Assembly (NCBI GenBank): GCA_934617065.1
Contig: CAKTTY010000004.1
Location: 88,198 to 152,197, forward strand
DNA from: an uncultured Eggerthellaceae bacterium
Lineage (GTDB): Bacteria; Actinomycetota; Coriobacteriia; Coriobacteriales; Eggerthellaceae
Length of the DNA stretch: 64,000 nucleotides
Direction: 5' to 3'
A model generated the notes under the pieces. The model saw nothing but the letters and a program-made list of their open reading frames with translations. It was not told the DNA's origin and did no database searches. Position numbers and translations under genes: made by a program. Shown piece after piece: positions 34,351 through 43,020 of this stretch; within the stretch, counting starts at the first letter, position 1; each line of letters opens with the position of its first letter.

Positions 34351-35418
34351 ATGGGCAATGTTGAAGCCATCGGAGGGAAGCAAGCTAGAGGGCAGGTATC
34401 GTCGTCGCAGCAAATGGGAGGTGCTCAAAATCCTCGCGGTAGGGCCGATTGCCCCGCATGCGAAGCACCTTTGAACTCGTTTGCCGCCCAGGTTCCCGAT
34501 CCGGCGCTGGTGGCAACGATCGATCGGTTGAAGGCTGAGCGCGATGCAGTTATCCTCGCTCATTATTATGTGCAACCTGAGGTTCAGGCGGTGGCCGATT
34601 ATGTCGGCGATTCGTTCTACCTAGCCAAATTGGCGGTGGAATTGCCCCAGAAAACCATTGTCCTCGCGGGCGTTGAATTTATGGGCGAAAGCGCGAAGCT
34701 GCTGAATCCCGACAAGACCGTTCTCTTGCCTGAGCCTGCAGCCGATTGCCCTATGGCGCATATGGTTGATAAGAAAACCATCGATGATGCTCGCGCGCGG
34801 TACGGCGATGATTTGGCGGTGGTGTGCTATGTGAATTCCACTGCCGAAATGAAGACATGGAGCGACGTGTGTGTCACTTCTTCGAATGCGGAGAAGATCT
34901 GCCGCGAACTGCCGCAGAATCACCTGCTGTTTATTCCCGACGTTAACTTGGGCCGTTTCATTGCGAAGCAGGTTCCTGAAAAGCATGTGATTTTAAATAA
35001 CGGGTTCTGCCCCCGTCATCAGCGCATTACCCCCAACGAGATCATTGCGTTGGAAGAAGAGTATCCTGAGGCGCTTGTTCTTGCCCATCCCGAATGCACC
35101 GAAGAGGTGTTGGCGGAAGCCGACTATATCGGCTCGACCAAGGGCATTATCGAGTTTACCCAGAAAAGCGATGCGGAAGATTTCATCATCGTAACGATGG
35201 TTGGCGTGCTGCGTGAGATGGAGCTGCGCAATGCCGGTAGCGGTAAGCGCTTCCACTTTGCCCATCGCGTTCCCGTATGCGAGAACATGACTGCGGTAAC
35301 GCTGGAAAAGGTTGCCGATTGTCTTGTTAACGAGCAGGTGGGCGTGGAAGTTCCGCTCGAGCTTCAGGATCCAGCCAAGAAAACCCTTGAGCTTATGCTC
35401 GAGTATGCAGCACGATAG
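34351..35418 (+). CDS. nadA: Quinolinate synthase A
   Basis: 4Fe-4S enzyme that condenses iminoaspartate with dihydroxyacetone phosphate to quinolinate, 355 aa. The active-site AHYYVQPEVQAVADYVGDS is clear. Likely cluster cysteines are in VVCYVNST, AHPECTEEV and VPVCENMTA. The ATG at 34351 sits behind GAAGAAGGGGAAG; a short N-terminal extension with a CPAC motif precedes the conserved core. First gene of nadABC-niaR. Confidence 0.95.
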   Translation: MGNVEAIGGKQARGQVSSSQQMGGAQNPRGRADCPACEAPLNSFAAQVPDPALVATIDRLKAERDAVILAHYYVQPEVQAVADYVGDSFYLAKLAVELPQKTIVLAGVEFMGESAKLLNPDKTVLLPEPAADCPMAHMVDKKTIDDARARYGDDLAVVCYVNSTAEMKTWSDVCVTSSNAEKICRELPQNHLLFIPDVNLGRFIAKQVPEKHVILNNGFCPRHQRITPNEIIALEEEYPEALVLAHPECTEEVLAEADYIGSTKGIIEFTQKSDAEDFIIVTMVGVLREMELRNAGSGKRFHFAHRVPVCENMTAVTLEKVADCLVNEQVGVEVPLELQDPAKKTLELMLEYAAR

Positions 35419-35427
35419 GGGATTGCT

Positions 35428-36741
35428 ATGCAGACAGAAGAAATCAAATGTGATGTGCTTATTGCGGGGTGTGGCGTTTCGGGGCTGTATGCCGCTCTTA
35501 ACCTCCCCTCTACGGCAAACATCATCATGGTCACGAAGACGGTTGTGGAAGAATGCGATTCCATGCTTGCCCAAGGCGGTATATGCGTGCTTCATGATGA
35601 AGGCGATTACGATGCTTTCTACGAAGACACCATGAGGGCCGGCCATTATGAAAACCGTGCCGAAAGCGTCGACATCATGATTCGATCAAGCCGCTCGGTC
35701 ATCAACGACCTGATTCGACGCGGGGTAGACTTCGAACGCGAGGTTGATGGCTCGCTGGCATATACCCGTGAGGGGGCCCATTCGCGTCCTCGTATTTGCT
35801 ATTACGGTGATATCACGGGTGAAGAGATCACCACCACGCTGCTGGAAAATGTCCGCCGTCTTCCCAATGTACGGATTTTGGAGCATATCGAGGTTACCGA
35901 TATCATCGAGGCTCCGCAGGGAAATCGTTGTGTGGGCGTTGTATGCGCCGACCGTCGCGGCGGCGAAGGAGCCGAACGTCGTCTCCTTATCCGTGCTCCC
36001 TATACCATGCTCGCCACAGGGGGCATCGGGGGACGCTATGAGCGATCCACCAACTTCCCCAGCCTCACGGGCGATGCCTGCCGTATTGCCCAAGAGCATG
36101 GTGTTGCCCTTGAGCATATGGATTATGTTCAGATTCATCCCACCAGCTTGTATGTCAAGCACCCGGGCCGCGCGTTCCTTATTTCGGAATCCTGCCGTGG
36201 CGAAGGAGCCATCTTGCTCGATGCCGAGGGCAACCGCTTCACCGATGAGCTGCAGCCGCGCGATGTGGTTTCTAAGGCAATCTACGAGCAGATGAAAAAA
36301 GATGGCACTGATCATGTTCTCCTTTCCTTCGAGCGCATGTCACCTGACGAAATCACCGGTCACTTCTCTCATATCTATGAGCACTGTCTTGAAGAGGGCT
36401 ACGATCTGTTGAAAGAGCCTATTCCCGTGGTTCCTGCCCAGCATTACTTTATGGGTGGTGTGCACGTGAACAGCGACTCGGAAACAACTATGATGAACTT
36501 CTTTGCTTTGGGCGAAACGGCCTGCAATGGAGTTCATGGCAAGAATCGCCTTGCTTCCAACTCGCTGCTTGAATCGTTGGTGTTTGCTCAGCGCGCTGCG
36601 CGTGTTGTGTCGTCCCGTATGGCGAAGACGGCTTCGGTGTATGCGGGAGCCGTTTCGACGGTGGGCGCTGTCCAGCGCGCAGCTCATGCCCAGATGCCCC
36701 AGCAGGTTACCGCCGATGTTGTCGTTAAGGTGGCGAGGTAG
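35428..36741 (+). CDS. nadB: L-aspartate oxidase
   Basis: FAD enzyme supplying iminoaspartate to NadA, 437 aa. The FAD fold is LIAGCGVSGLYAAL, with SMLAQGG, ATGGIGG and the substrate loop HPTSLY. It is about 100 residues shorter than enterobacterial NadB because the C-terminal helical domain is reduced; short forms are known in Gram-positives. In an anaerobe fumarate or a quinone, rather than oxygen, would be the electron acceptor (inference). Confidence 0.94.
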   Translation: MQTEEIKCDVLIAGCGVSGLYAALNLPSTANIIMVTKTVVEECDSMLAQGGICVLHDEGDYDAFYEDTMRAGHYENRAESVDIMIRSSRSVINDLIRRGVDFEREVDGSLAYTREGAHSRPRICYYGDITGEEITTTLLENVRRLPNVRILEHIEVTDIIEAPQGNRCVGVVCADRRGGEGAERRLLIRAPYTMLATGGIGGRYERSTNFPSLTGDACRIAQEHGVALEHMDYVQIHPTSLYVKHPGRAFLISESCRGEGAILLDAEGNRFTDELQPRDVVSKAIYEQMKKDGTDHVLLSFERMSPDEITGHFSHIYEHCLEEGYDLLKEPIPVVPAQHYFMGGVHVNSDSETTMMNFFALGETACNGVHGKNRLASNSLLESLVFAQRAARVVSSRMAKTASVYAGAVSTVGAVQRAAHAQMPQQVTADVVVKVAR

Positions 36742-37602
36742 ATGGATCTTTCCTCGTTTGTGCTGATTGTTGATGAGCATATAAAAAGAGCGCTTTGCGA
36801 AGACATCACCAGCGAAGACGTGTCAACTGCTGCGGTGATGCCTGAGGCGCATCGCGGCACTGTCGAGCTTATTGCCAAGCAAGATGGGGTTATTGCTGGA
36901 CTTCAGGTGTTTGAGCGCACTTTCAAGATCCTTGACCAAGCAGCAAGATTCGATGCTACGGTTGTCGATGGGCAGCGTATCTCGTCGGGCCAGTTGCTGG
37001 GTGTCGTACACGCCGACGTTCGTGCTCTGCTTTCAGGTGAGCGTGTGGCTTTGAACTATCTGCAGCGTATGAGCGGTATAGCTACTAAGACACGCCAAGC
37101 GGTTGATATTCTGGCGGAAGCTGGCTCAAAGACCGTTATCGTTGATACTCGCAAAACTACGCCGGGTATGCGAATCTTCGAAAAGGAAGCAGTGCGTTTA
37201 GGCGGTGGCGGAAACCACCGTTTCAATCTTTCCGATGGCGTGATGCTGAAGGACAATCACCTGGATGCTGCCGGCGGCATAACGAATGCCGTTAAAGCTG
37301 CCCGCTCGCGTGCACCGTTCGTTCGCAAGATTGAAGTGGAATGCGAAACGCTGCAGCAGGTTTCCGAGGCATTGGAAGCGGGGGCCGACATCATCATGCT
37401 TGACAACATGAGCACTCAGCAAATGAAAGAGGCTCTTTCGCTTATCGACGGTCGTGCTGAAACGGAATGCTCGGGCAATGTTGATATCGATGCTTTGCAA
37501 GGTATCGCAACGTTGGGTGTTGACTACGTGTCTTCTGGCGCGCTTACTCATTCGGCGGGTATTCTTGACCTAAGCATGAAGCATCTGAAGGTTCTCGACT
37601 AG
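36742..37602 (+). CDS. nadC: Nicotinate-nucleotide diphosphorylase (carboxylating)
   Basis: Converts quinolinate and PRPP to nicotinate mononucleotide, 286 aa. Conserved DTRKTTPGMRIFEKEAV, GGGGNHRFNLSDGVMLKDNH and the C-terminal GVDYVSSGALTHS are present. Its ATG directly follows the nadB stop codon. Confidence 0.95.
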   Translation: MDLSSFVLIVDEHIKRALCEDITSEDVSTAAVMPEAHRGTVELIAKQDGVIAGLQVFERTFKILDQAARFDATVVDGQRISSGQLLGVVHADVRALLSGERVALNYLQRMSGIATKTRQAVDILAEAGSKTVIVDTRKTTPGMRIFEKEAVRLGGGGNHRFNLSDGVMLKDNHLDAAGGITNAVKAARSRAPFVRKIEVECETLQQVSEALEAGADIIMLDNMSTQQMKEALSLIDGRAETECSGNVDIDALQGIATLGVDYVSSGALTHSAGILDLSMKHLKVLD

Positions 37603-37615
37603 CAAGGAGCGGCTT

Positions 37616-38173
37616 ATGGGCAAAGCTGAGGCTATGGCAAGCGCGCAGACGCGACGGGGGCGCATCGTCTCCGACCTTGTGGGGTCGGAGAAGCCGCTTT
37701 CGGGTGCGGCACTTGCTAAAGAGCTGGGGGTGAGCCGACAGATTATCGTGCAGGATATTGCCCTTCTGCGCGCAAACGGGCACGATATCGTAGCCACCAA
37801 TCGCGGTTACGTTCTAGCGTCTCCGAGGGAGCCGCAGGTGTTCATGCGGCGTTTCAAGGTGCACCACGGGGAAGAGCAAACGATAGATGAGCTCGAAACC
37901 ATTATCGATCTAGGCGGTACCGTGGAAGACGTTATGGTGAATCATCGCGTGTACGGAAAGGTGACTGCGTCTTTGGGCCTGAAGAGCCGTCGCGACATTG
38001 CGCGTTTTGCCGAAGATATGCGTACAGGGCGTTCTTCGCTGCTTATGACGGTTACTTCGGGGTACCACTTCCATTTGGTGTCCGCCGAAAGCGAAGAGGC
38101 TCTTGATGATATTGAGAAGGCGTTGGCAGATAAAGGGTATTTGGCGGAGTATCTGCCCCACGAATGCGAGTGA
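37616..38173 (+). CDS. niaR: NiaR-type regulator of NAD synthesis
   Basis: 185-aa regulator with an N-terminal winged helix (residues 12-60, LSGAALAKELGVSRQIIVQDIALLR) and a C-terminal 3H domain. Histidines at HHGEEQ, VNHRVYG and YHFHL fit the three conserved His that bind metal and nicotinic acid. In Firmicutes and Thermotogales this family represses NAD synthesis genes in response to niacin. Its place as the last gene of nadABC supports autoregulation of the operon. Confidence 0.9.
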   Translation: MGKAEAMASAQTRRGRIVSDLVGSEKPLSGAALAKELGVSRQIIVQDIALLRANGHDIVATNRGYVLASPREPQVFMRRFKVHHGEEQTIDELETIIDLGGTVEDVMVNHRVYGKVTASLGLKSRRDIARFAEDMRTGRSSLLMTVTSGYHFHLVSAESEEALDDIEKALADKGYLAEYLPHECE

Positions 38174-38270
38174 ACTGGTATCATCGTTGGGCAGCTTCTT
38201 CTTACGTCCAGCCCAAAGAAGAGGGAATATGGTGTCAGTGAAGGTTTGTCAATAAAAAGCAATAAACCCC

Positions 38271-38299
38271 TTGCATGAACATCTGGCTAACAGTATAAT
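38271..38299 (+). promoter_or_regulatory. Promoter of rplS
   Basis: TTGCAT (38271-38276), exactly 17 bp, TATAAT (38294-38299). This is the best sigma-70-type promoter in the window. Confidence 0.75.
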
Positions 38300-38305
38300 T
38301 TTCGG

Positions 38306-38367
38306 CTGTGTCAGAAGACACCCTATTAGTGAAACTAAGTGTTGAGCATATAGAAGGAACGGAAACC
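38306..38367 (+). promoter_or_regulatory. rplS leader with two small hairpins
   Basis: The roughly 60-nt leader can form GTGTC-AGAA-GACAC (38308-38321) and TTAGT-GAA-ACTAA (38326-38338) before the AGAAGGAAC ribosome site. It could be a ribosomal-protein autoregulatory leader; I see no match to a named motif. Confidence 0.3.
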
Positions 38368-38715
38368 ATGGATATTATCCGCGCAATCGAGCAGCAGCAG
38401 ATCAACCCTGAGGTCGCAGATTTCAACGTTGGCGACAACGTAAAGGTTCACTACCGCATTAAGGAAGGCAACCGCGAGCGCATCCAGGTCTTCCAGGGCG
38501 ATGTAATCCGCCGTCATGGCGCTTCTTCCCGTGAGACCTTCACGGTTCGCAAGATCAGCTTCTCCGTTGGTGTAGAGCGTACCTTCCCGGTTCATTCTCC
38601 CAAGATCGAGAAGATCGAGGTAACCCGCCGCGGCGACGTTAATCGTGCTAAGCTCTACTACCTTCGCGACAAGGTTGGTAAGGCTGCCAAGATCAAGGAA
38701 AAGGCTTTTAACTAG
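38368..38715 (+). CDS. rplS: 50S ribosomal protein L19
   Basis: 115 aa, standard L19 length. Contains [25 protein letters not shown] core (residues 22-42), [21 protein letters not shown] and [17 protein letters not shown]. The start at 38368 follows AGAAGGAACGG. It is alone between a promoter and a strong terminator, without the usual trmD or rimM neighbours. Confidence 0.96.
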   Translation: MDIIRAIEQQQINPEVADFNVGDNVKVHYRIKEGNRERIQVFQGDVIRRHGASSRETFTVRKISFSVGVERTFPVHSPKIEKIEVTRRGDVNRAKLYYLRDKVGKAAKIKEKAFN

Positions 38716-38722
38716 CTCTTTC

Positions 38723-38752
38723 AAGACCCGCCTTTGGCGGGTCTTTTTTTTT
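38723..38752 (+). terminator. Terminator of rplS
   Basis: 10-bp perfect stem (38723-38732 with 38736-38745), 3-nt loop, nine or more T. Confidence 0.94.
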
Positions 38753-38768
38753 ATTGCGATCTAGACGT

Positions 38769-38911
38769 AACCAGGCCGCATGCCTTTAGGCGCATCGGAG
38801 GCCTGTGGGTTGTTTCCCTGAGAAAGAGCAAATCGCCCTTTTGAAGAGTGCTTCTGGTTTCGATAGCAAATTAAAAGGAACCAGGCGAAGGGCGACTGAA
38901 TACTTCGCCTG
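38769..38911 (+). ncRNA. Possible structured RNA between rplS and rnhB
   Basis: This stretch has no gene but dense complementarity. TCGCCCTT (38833-38840) pairs with AAGGGCGA (38888-38895). Inside it CTGGTTTC (38854-38861) pairs with GGAACCAG (38877-38884, one G:T). As an alternative, CAGGCGAAG (38882-38890) pairs with CTTCGCCTG (38903-38911). AACCAGGC is repeated at 38769 and 38879. I cannot assign a known RNA family or strand with certainty. Confidence 0.3.
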
Positions 38912-38955
38912 CGCCCATCGTTTCTTCGCGTCCTCGTTCATTTATGGCGATAGGG

Positions 38956-38961
38956 TAGAAT
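38956..38961 (+). promoter_or_regulatory. Candidate -10 of rnhB
   Basis: TAGAAT preceded by GGG, 28 nt before the rnhB ATG. Confidence 0.4.
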
Positions 38962-38989
38962 GGGGAGCTGTTTGAGATAGGAGCGATGC

Positions 38990-39772
38990 ATGCAAACAGT
39001 GAGTGATATCAAGAAACGGCTTTCTGAGGCTTCGGCAGAAGAGTATGCGGTTTTGGAGCGCTCGTTGTGTGCCGATACGCGCAAGGGGGTACAGAACGCG
39101 CTTGCCGTCGCAAAGCGTCGTTTGGCTGCCGAGCAAGCAGAGCGCGAGCGGGTATCCCAGCTGTATTCTTATCAGGAACAGATTACGAATGGTGCCGTAA
39201 CGGTCGGCCTTGATGAGGTTGGCCGTGGTCCGCTGGCAGGTCCTCTGACGGTGGGCGCGGTGGTGCTTCGTAGGGATGCCGCTCCGATTGAAGGGCTCAA
39301 CGATTCAAAGCAGGTGCCTGAGGCCCATAGGCCCGCTTTGGCTAAAACGGTTAAGGAGCGGGCTTTGGCATGGGCTATTGTGAATATCGAACCCTCTGAG
39401 ATTGACGAATGCGGTATGACGGCATGTTTACGGAAGGCGTTTCGACAAGCTGTTGCTGAAATTGAGGCTCAAGGCATAGAACCCGAGGTGATTCTTCTTG
39501 ACGGCAATCCGCTGCATCTTGACCCTCGCGAAAAAAATGTGGTTCATGGTGATGCCCTATGCGCCTCCATCTCCGCCGCTTCACTCATAGCGAAAGTGTC
39601 TCGCGATGCTTTAATGGTCTTTTATGATGAAGACTATCCAGGTTATGATTTTGCTTCTTCCAAGGGATATGGGAGTGCTCGTCATCGTCAAGCTATTGCG
39701 GAAAAGGGCCTAACCCCTATCCATCGTGTATCGTTCTGTCAGAACTTTTTGCAGGAATCGTTGTTCGGCTAA
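38990..39772 (+). CDS. rnhB: Ribonuclease HII
   Basis: Removes RNA from RNA-DNA hybrids and misincorporated ribonucleotides, 260 aa. The catalytic DEVGRG (GLDEVGRGPLAGP) begins at about residue 72, after a helical N-terminal extension of some 70 residues typical of Gram-positive RNase HII. Also ILLDGNPL and GYGSARHRQAI. Ribosome site TAGGAG. Confidence 0.94.
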   Translation: MQTVSDIKKRLSEASAEEYAVLERSLCADTRKGVQNALAVAKRRLAAEQAERERVSQLYSYQEQITNGAVTVGLDEVGRGPLAGPLTVGAVVLRRDAAPIEGLNDSKQVPEAHRPALAKTVKERALAWAIVNIEPSEIDECGMTACLRKAFRQAVAEIEAQGIEPEVILLDGNPLHLDPREKNVVHGDALCASISAASLIAKVSRDALMVFYDEDYPGYDFASSKGYGSARHRQAIAEKGLTPIHRVSFCQNFLQESLFG

Positions 39773-39793
39773 GCGGTTTCTTCGTATTTCGGT

Positions 39794-39879
39794 CCCCGCC
39801 TCCAACGGGTTTAAGCTATCTTTCGTTCTTTTCGTCTGTGGGACGAAAGATAGCTTGGACTCATTGTGGGCGGGGTTTT
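39794..39879 (+). other. Long two-tier hairpin after rnhB
   Basis: Inner stem: 14 perfect pairs (39813-39826 with 39843-39856), extended by four more including two wobbles, with a 16-nt loop. Outer stem: CCCCGCC (39794-39800) with GGCGGGG (39869-39875). TTTTC follows. The whole would be an 82-nt hairpin, far longer than the other terminators here. It may terminate rnhB or be a stable RNA. TTTCGT occurs twice in the 5' arm and loop, allowing two competing pairings with ACGAAA. Confidence 0.55.
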
Positions 39880-40014
39880 CTTCGTTGATCTCCTTTTGTT
39901 TCTGCACCCATCTGCCTGTTTGCCTTGTTTCTCGGGAATTTGCGATCAATTTCGCACGGGATTCTCATCGATTTAAGATGCGACTTCTATTGTGGTCACC
40001 GAAAGGAGGCTGCT

Positions 40015-40440
40015 ATGGTTGCTGAAAATGAATGCCTGAAAAACGAAGAGGGTTCGTTCCCTGAGCCGACACCCGAAGAGCGCGAATTGCCCTTGGGCAA
40101 ACGGGGGGAATTGGCGGCTGCGCGATTCCTGAGTCGCAAAGGGTATGAAATCCTGGAGACTAACTGGACCTGTATTGCTGGCGAAGCCGATATTATCGCC
40201 CTGGAGGAAGACACCCTGTGCTTTGTCGAGGTGAAGACGAGGTCCAATGTTGAAAAGGGGTTTCCCGCCGAAGCGGTGGATGCTAAAAAGCGCGAGCGTT
40301 ACGAGCGAATCGCGGCGTGCTATCTAGCCACGTGCGAGAATTGCGATATACGCGTTCGATTTGATGTTATCTCCATTCTGGTGCTTTCTGAGAATCGTGC
40401 GTTCTTGCGCTTTCATAAGAACGCATTTGGGGTGGAATAG
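40015..40440 (+). CDS. UPF0102/YraN-family nuclease-like protein
   Basis: 141-aa protein of the YraN family, which has a restriction-endonuclease-like fold. The motif GEADIIALEEDTLCFVEVKTRS holds the Asp and the E-x-K residues of that fold. Its role is unproven but it is regularly encoded with comM and dprA, as here. The start at 40015 has a full GAAAGGAGG site. It ends 2 bp before comM. Confidence 0.9.
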   Translation: MVAENECLKNEEGSFPEPTPEERELPLGKRGELAAARFLSRKGYEILETNWTCIAGEADIIALEEDTLCFVEVKTRSNVEKGFPAEAVDAKKRERYERIAACYLATCENCDIRVRFDVISILVLSENRAFLRFHKNAFGVE

Positions 40441-40442
40441 GT

Positions 40443-41945
40443 ATGTCTTTCCGTTCGTTTTCGGTTCAGGGTGCCACCATCCGAGGGGTTGAGGCTATTC
40501 CCGTTTCCGTCGAGGTTGTGATTTCGAACGGCCTTCCTGGGTTTGCCATTGTTGGCATGGCCGACGCCGCCATCCAGGAGTCAAGGGAACGGGTCAAGGC
40601 CGCATTGCGCTCAAGTGGTTTCGTTATGCCGAATGAAAAGATCGTGGTCAACTTGGCTCCAGGCGCTTTGCGTAAAACCGGATCGGGATTCGACTTGCCT
40701 ATCGCTCTTGGCATTTTGGCCGCAACGGGGCAAATAGATGCTGAAGTGGTTCGTCGTGCTTTGGTGGTCGGCGAGCTTTCCTTGGGCGGTGGCGTGCGCT
40801 GCTCGGCGGGTTTGCTGGCTTATCAACGCTGCGCGGTGGGGCTCGGTCTAGACCTGATAGCGGGGGCTCCCGATAAGGGGTTCGTGAGAATCGAAGGCCT
40901 AACCTGCAAGTTCCTTGAGCGGCTTTCCCATGTGCGCGAGCCGCGCTTCGTCAATGCTCCTGTGCTTAGCTTTGGGGATATTCATCCTTCAGGCGATTAC
41001 TCGGAGGTTCTGGGGCACGAAATGGCGAAGCGCGCATTGCAGGTTGCGGCAGCAGGTGGGCACGGGGTAATTATGGTGGGCCCGCCTGGTTCGGGAAAAA
41101 CGATGCTCGCGCAGCGATTCGGTGGTATCTTGCCTGGCCTCAGTGAGGAAGAGCGCCTGGAAACGGCGCTTATCCATTCAGTGGTGGGCGAAGATATTTC
41201 GCCTGTTCTTGCGGGGCGGCGGCCTTTCCGCAGCCCTCATCATAGCGCTACGGCAGCAGGGCTTATCGGGGGAGGCTCGCCTCCACATCCCGGTGAAGCG
41301 TCCCTTGCCCATAACGGGGTATTGTTCCTCGACGAAATGTCGGAGTTCAAGGCTTCTGTGCTGCAGACGCTGCGACAGCCTTTGGAAAACGGGGGTATAA
41401 CGCTTACGCGCGCGGACGGAACGTATTCATTTCCTGCCCGCTTTCAGCTTCTGGCGGCAACCAACCCCTGTCCATGCGGCTACTTTGGGGATCCAACGGG
41501 TCGCTGCAAGTGCTCTCCTGCCGCGGTTCAGATGTATCAGAACCGCATTGGGGGTCCTTTGCTTGACCGCATTGATATCCGCATCGACGTATGGCGCAGC
41601 GACAGCCGTGAGCTGCTGGGACGGGAAGCGGGGAAAAGCTCTGCTGAGTTGCGGGAAGGCGTTGAGCGAGCGCGGGCTTTCAAGAAGAAAAGAACATGCT
41701 TCGAGGGAAATGACGGTAAGCCGGGGAAAAGCATGAGGTATTTAAGGGATGCTTGTTGCTTTTCTGTCGAAACAGAGGGATTCTTCCTCGCCCTTGCTGA
41801 AAGCAAGGAGCTTAGCGCTCGCGCATTGGCGAAGACGCTGCTCTTGGCGCGAACTATTGCTGACATAGAGGAGCAGGAACAGGTATCGAACGCTCAGGTG
41901 GCAGAGGCCTTTGGGCTGCGTTTTGGAGGGGGATTGAAATGGTAG
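40443..41945 (+). CDS. comM: ComM-like AAA+ ATPase (Mg-chelatase-like)
   Basis: 500-aa AAA+ helicase of the ComM/YifB family; ComM drives branch migration during natural transformation in Vibrio. An N-terminal Lon-protease-like domain (VEVVISNGLPGFAIVG) is followed by Walker A GPPGSGKTMLAQR, LFLDEMSEF (Walker B) and the zinc-type cysteines of CPCGYFGDPTGRCKC. Grouped with yraN and dprA, a competence-type cluster. It overlaps dprA by 7 bp. Confidence 0.93.
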   Translation: MSFRSFSVQGATIRGVEAIPVSVEVVISNGLPGFAIVGMADAAIQESRERVKAALRSSGFVMPNEKIVVNLAPGALRKTGSGFDLPIALGILAATGQIDAEVVRRALVVGELSLGGGVRCSAGLLAYQRCAVGLGLDLIAGAPDKGFVRIEGLTCKFLERLSHVREPRFVNAPVLSFGDIHPSGDYSEVLGHEMAKRALQVAAAGGHGVIMVGPPGSGKTMLAQRFGGILPGLSEEERLETALIHSVVGEDISPVLAGRRPFRSPHHSATAAGLIGGGSPPHPGEASLAHNGVLFLDEMSEFKASVLQTLRQPLENGGITLTRADGTYSFPARFQLLAATNPCPCGYFGDPTGRCKCSPAAVQMYQNRIGGPLLDRIDIRIDVWRSDSRELLGREAGKSSAELREGVERARAFKKKRTCFEGNDGKPGKSMRYLRDACCFSVETEGFFLALAESKELSARALAKTLLLARTIADIEEQEQVSNAQVAEAFGLRFGGGLKW

Positions 41946-42952
41946 GAGAGCCTACGACGGAACAGGCAAAGCGCATCCACAAGTCTCGCTATTCGAGCAT
42001 TCCCGTAGTCAAGATGCGAGGAGCCCGCTATACCTTGAAGAGGGGATCGCATGGCTACCCCGATTCCCTGATGAATGTCCCTGATCCGCCGGAAACGCTG
42101 TATGTGATCGGAAATCCGGACGCGTTATGCGACGGTTTGGCAGTGGTTGGTGCTCGCAAGGCAACGCCGTATGGGGCGTCTGCCGCAGCGAAATTTGCCG
42201 GCTTAGCTGCGGCTAAGGGAATTCCGATCATTTCCGGTGGGGCTCTTGGTTGCGATTCCCATGCTCATCGTGGAGCGCTTTCTGCAGGAGGCCGGACCGT
42301 GGCGGTGCTGGGCGGTGGTTGTGATGTGCTGTATCCGGCTCGTAACGTTTCCCTGTTTCAAGAGATAATCGATCATGGCGGGGCAGTGGTTTCTGAGCAT
42401 GATTGGGAGTTTCCTCCGTTGCCGTATACGTTCAGAGCGCGCAACCGCATTATCGCCGGTTTGGCGCGAGCCACGCTTATCGTAGAGGCGGGGTTGCCCT
42501 CTGGAACGTTTTCGACTGCCGATGAAGCATTGGCCGCCAATCGCGATGTGCTGGTGGTGCCTGGCCCCATTACCTCGCCCACTTCGTTAGGTGCAAATCG
42601 CCTTATCTATCAGGGCGCAACGCCTGTCATCGATTCCGTGACATTCGAAGATGCGTTGTTCGGCTTATTCGGTTGTTTGCGCAGGGAGGATATGCGCAGG
42701 ACCGAAAGAGGGAGCGTTGAGGGAGGCCCCTTGGCTGGAAAGGGGGCCGAAGACGAGGTTGACCCACTTCTTGCTGCGCTTTGCGCGAATCCCATGCGTG
42801 TAGAGCAGATGCTCACACTGCCCTGGAATGAAGGGGAACAGGGCCAGGTCGGCGACAAGCTAACCTGGATTATGCTGAAATTGGCGGCTTTTGAGCGTGA
42901 CGGGCTGGTTGAGCGATTCCCCGACGGTCGTTACGGTCCAGCTACGGTATGA
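41939..42952 (+). CDS. dprA: DNA processing protein DprA
   Basis: Loads RecA on incoming single-stranded DNA in transformation, 337 aa. The Rossmann-like core reads YVIGNPDALCDGLAVVGAR, ISGGALGCDSHAHRGAL, FRARNRIIAGLA and EAGLPSGTFSTADEAL. A C-terminal winged-helix region (EQMLTLPWNEGEQGQVGDKL) is present. It overlaps the end of comM. Confidence 0.93.
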   Translation: MVGEPTTEQAKRIHKSRYSSIPVVKMRGARYTLKRGSHGYPDSLMNVPDPPETLYVIGNPDALCDGLAVVGARKATPYGASAAAKFAGLAAAKGIPIISGGALGCDSHAHRGALSAGGRTVAVLGGGCDVLYPARNVSLFQEIIDHGGAVVSEHDWEFPPLPYTFRARNRIIAGLARATLIVEAGLPSGTFSTADEALAANRDVLVVPGPITSPTSLGANRLIYQGATPVIDSVTFEDALFGLFGCLRREDMRRTERGSVEGGPLAGKGAEDEVDPLLAALCANPMRVEQMLTLPWNEGEQGQVGDKLTWIMLKLAAFERDGLVERFPDGRYGPATV

Positions 42953-43020
42953 AGCGGGAATGTGCCGGGAAAATGGTATCTGTCCCTATATTCCCATATG
43001 AACTGGCTGGCTTGCGGGGG

